The notes beneath the pieces were generated by a model. The model saw only the letters and a list, made by a program, of their open reading frames with translations. It made no database searches and had not been told where the DNA came from. A stretch of DNA of 39,303 nucleotides from Apostichopus leukothele (Eukaryota; Echinodermata; Holothuroidea; Aspidochirotida; Stichopodidae), in contig JAAAKB020256158.1 of the NCBI GenBank assembly GCA_010014835.2, forward strand, positions 1 through 39,303. Direction: 5' to 3'. The translations under genes were made by a program, and so were the position numbers. The stretch's first letter is position 1. Each line of letters starts with the position of its first letter. Below, piece after piece: positions 38,016 to 39,303 of this stretch.

Positions 38016-39029
38016 AAACTACTCTTCATGCTGAAATCATGGGATAGGGAATTCATCAATGTCATGCTAATATTTTCCTGTTTGGCTGAATTTTAAGAGG
38101 TATTTAGTAAACTAGCAGGGCACTAAAGTCAACTAACATTCGGTGCTATCACCATGTACATATAATCTCATTAATTAATGACTTTAAGCCTATTCAATCT
38201 ACCTACATGAATTATCTGCTACAATCCATCTTCTTTCAACAAAAAAAACGTGTCTGAAAGGTAGTCAGTATAGGCCCTAAATTATAGCAAGCTATAATAT
38301 CTAGAAGTTTTCAAAAAGTACTTTCCCAGAGGTCTTTACTCTCCAAATTGTTCTCAGACATTTTTAAGGAACACACAAGATGACTGACTGTCCCAGTGAG
38401 GAAAATTTCCTTGAAGGGTGTAATAGAAACAGCTTAAGAATTTTGACCAAAGGTGACAATATTTGAATATCTAGCATATTTGAGGCCATAACAGCATACC
38501 TTGAATAATTTCTACCACACTTTAATGTACAGTACATGACAGCAATTTCCCATTTACACATATCTACCTACTTAATCCCACATGACATTTGAAAATCAAA
38601 GCATTCCTGTACAGTGTAAGTTGATCCCAATATAAATAACACAGAAATTAGCCCAAGAGGTATTAATTAAAAAGCAGGAGTGAGAGAGATTCATAGGTTT
38701 TTTTTATTTTTTTTATTTTCAGTGGTAAATTTGACCTGGTCAGCAGTGATATAATTGTATTGTATCAACTGCAGCACTCAATGTCAGCTCTACATCATTA
38801 ATTAGCTTAGGTTCTCAGTTATTGAGGTCACAGGATTAAAATGTTTGATGATATTAAACTAAAATCAAGGGTTAAGGTGACCGGGGAAAACCTGAGACTA
38901 TCTTTGACAGCAGGAATGCAAGAAGGGTCTTGTTTAAAAATTCCAACCATTCTTGACTAAAACCAAAAGAAATCCTTCAAAGGGAACAGTAAAACTGTTA
39001 TGAATACAAACGATAGGATTAAGTATTTA

Positions 39030-39303
39030 ATCCACTGCGGGTTCTTCCGCCAGGAGGGGAACCCAGAGCCACATCAGGCCCCCGGGACAATGTCACCTGC
39101 CCCCCCCCCTTATTTTTTCTTAATGTCTTCTGTACTTCGTAGGTATATTATGAAAATGTGAATACATTATTCTTTATCCCTGTTCCTAACTGACCTATGA
39201 CCCTGGGGCTGTTGCCTCCATCACCCCCCCCCCCCCCCCTTTTTCTCCCACTTTTCACGGCTTGCCCCAATATACTTTTTTTTCTTGTTAAAATGGTGAA
39301 AGA
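39030..39303. repeat. GC-rich block with two poly-C runs, probable repeat fragment
   Basis: The block contains gccaggaggggaacccagag, cccccgggac and two long C runs (about 39101-39109 and 39224-39238), each followed by a T-rich stretch. The base composition differs sharply from the flanking AT-rich DNA, and the C-run plus T-run layout appears twice about 120 bp apart. It is probably part of an interspersed element that continues beyond the window. Confidence 0.4.

Larger units (their letters stand above)
34538..39303 (-). other. 5' intron or upstream region, no exon found
   Basis: This is 4.8 kb between the acceptor of visible exon 1 and the window edge. It is AT-rich with local C-rich patches. 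By comparison with human CCDC141 only about 35 residues of coding sequence should lie upstream, so a tiny first coding exon could be hidden here. The one candidate I found is weak (see findings). No promoter was identified. Confidence 0.6.

Overview
The window is eukaryotic genomic DNA, AT-rich, with short exons separated by introns of about 0.25 to 1.8 kb. It is almost wholly occupied by one large multi-exon gene on the minus strand. I reconstructed 37 internal coding exons (317..34537) by matching open frame, splice signals and intron phase. Joined, they give one unbroken frame of about 2,760 residues. Neither end of the gene is inside the window. The organism is most likely an invertebrate deuterostome, with an echinoderm as best guess. 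That rests on a clear match to the chordate protein CCDC141 together with the intron style, and it is only moderately secure.

From the 5' side: 34538..39303 is intron or upstream sequence with no exon I can defend. Visible exons 1-19 (34537 down to 20924) encode about 1,090 residues of spectrin-like three-helix repeats that align, from memory of the family, with CCDC141 (also called CAMDI). Exon 20 is a proline-rich linker with a basic patch. Exons 20/21 together encode an Ig domain in the place where CCDC141 has its single C-terminal Ig domain.

The gene does not stop there. Exons 22-26 encode four more I-set Ig domains. Exons 27-31 encode a disordered, very acidic insert of about 466 residues. 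Exons 32-37 encode six further Ig domains, one per exon, and the last exon still ends in a splice donor. The protein is therefore a CCDC141-type spectrin head joined to at least 11 titin/palladin-like Ig domains.

In vertebrates CCDC141 lies directly beside TTN in the same orientation, with its 3' end at the TTN 5' end. A single spectrin-plus-Ig-array gene here is the main observation of interest. It may preserve, or independently resemble, an ancestral CCDC141-titin arrangement.

Intron phase supports two joined modules. Introns in the spectrin part are nearly all phase 0. Those from the first Ig domain onward are phase 1, apart from one phase-2 intron inside Ig2. Each Ig and linker exon from exon 24 on is a symmetric 1-1 cassette that could be skipped without a frameshift. 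The introns also carry several minisatellites and microsatellites. I found no tRNA, rRNA, second gene or intact transposon.
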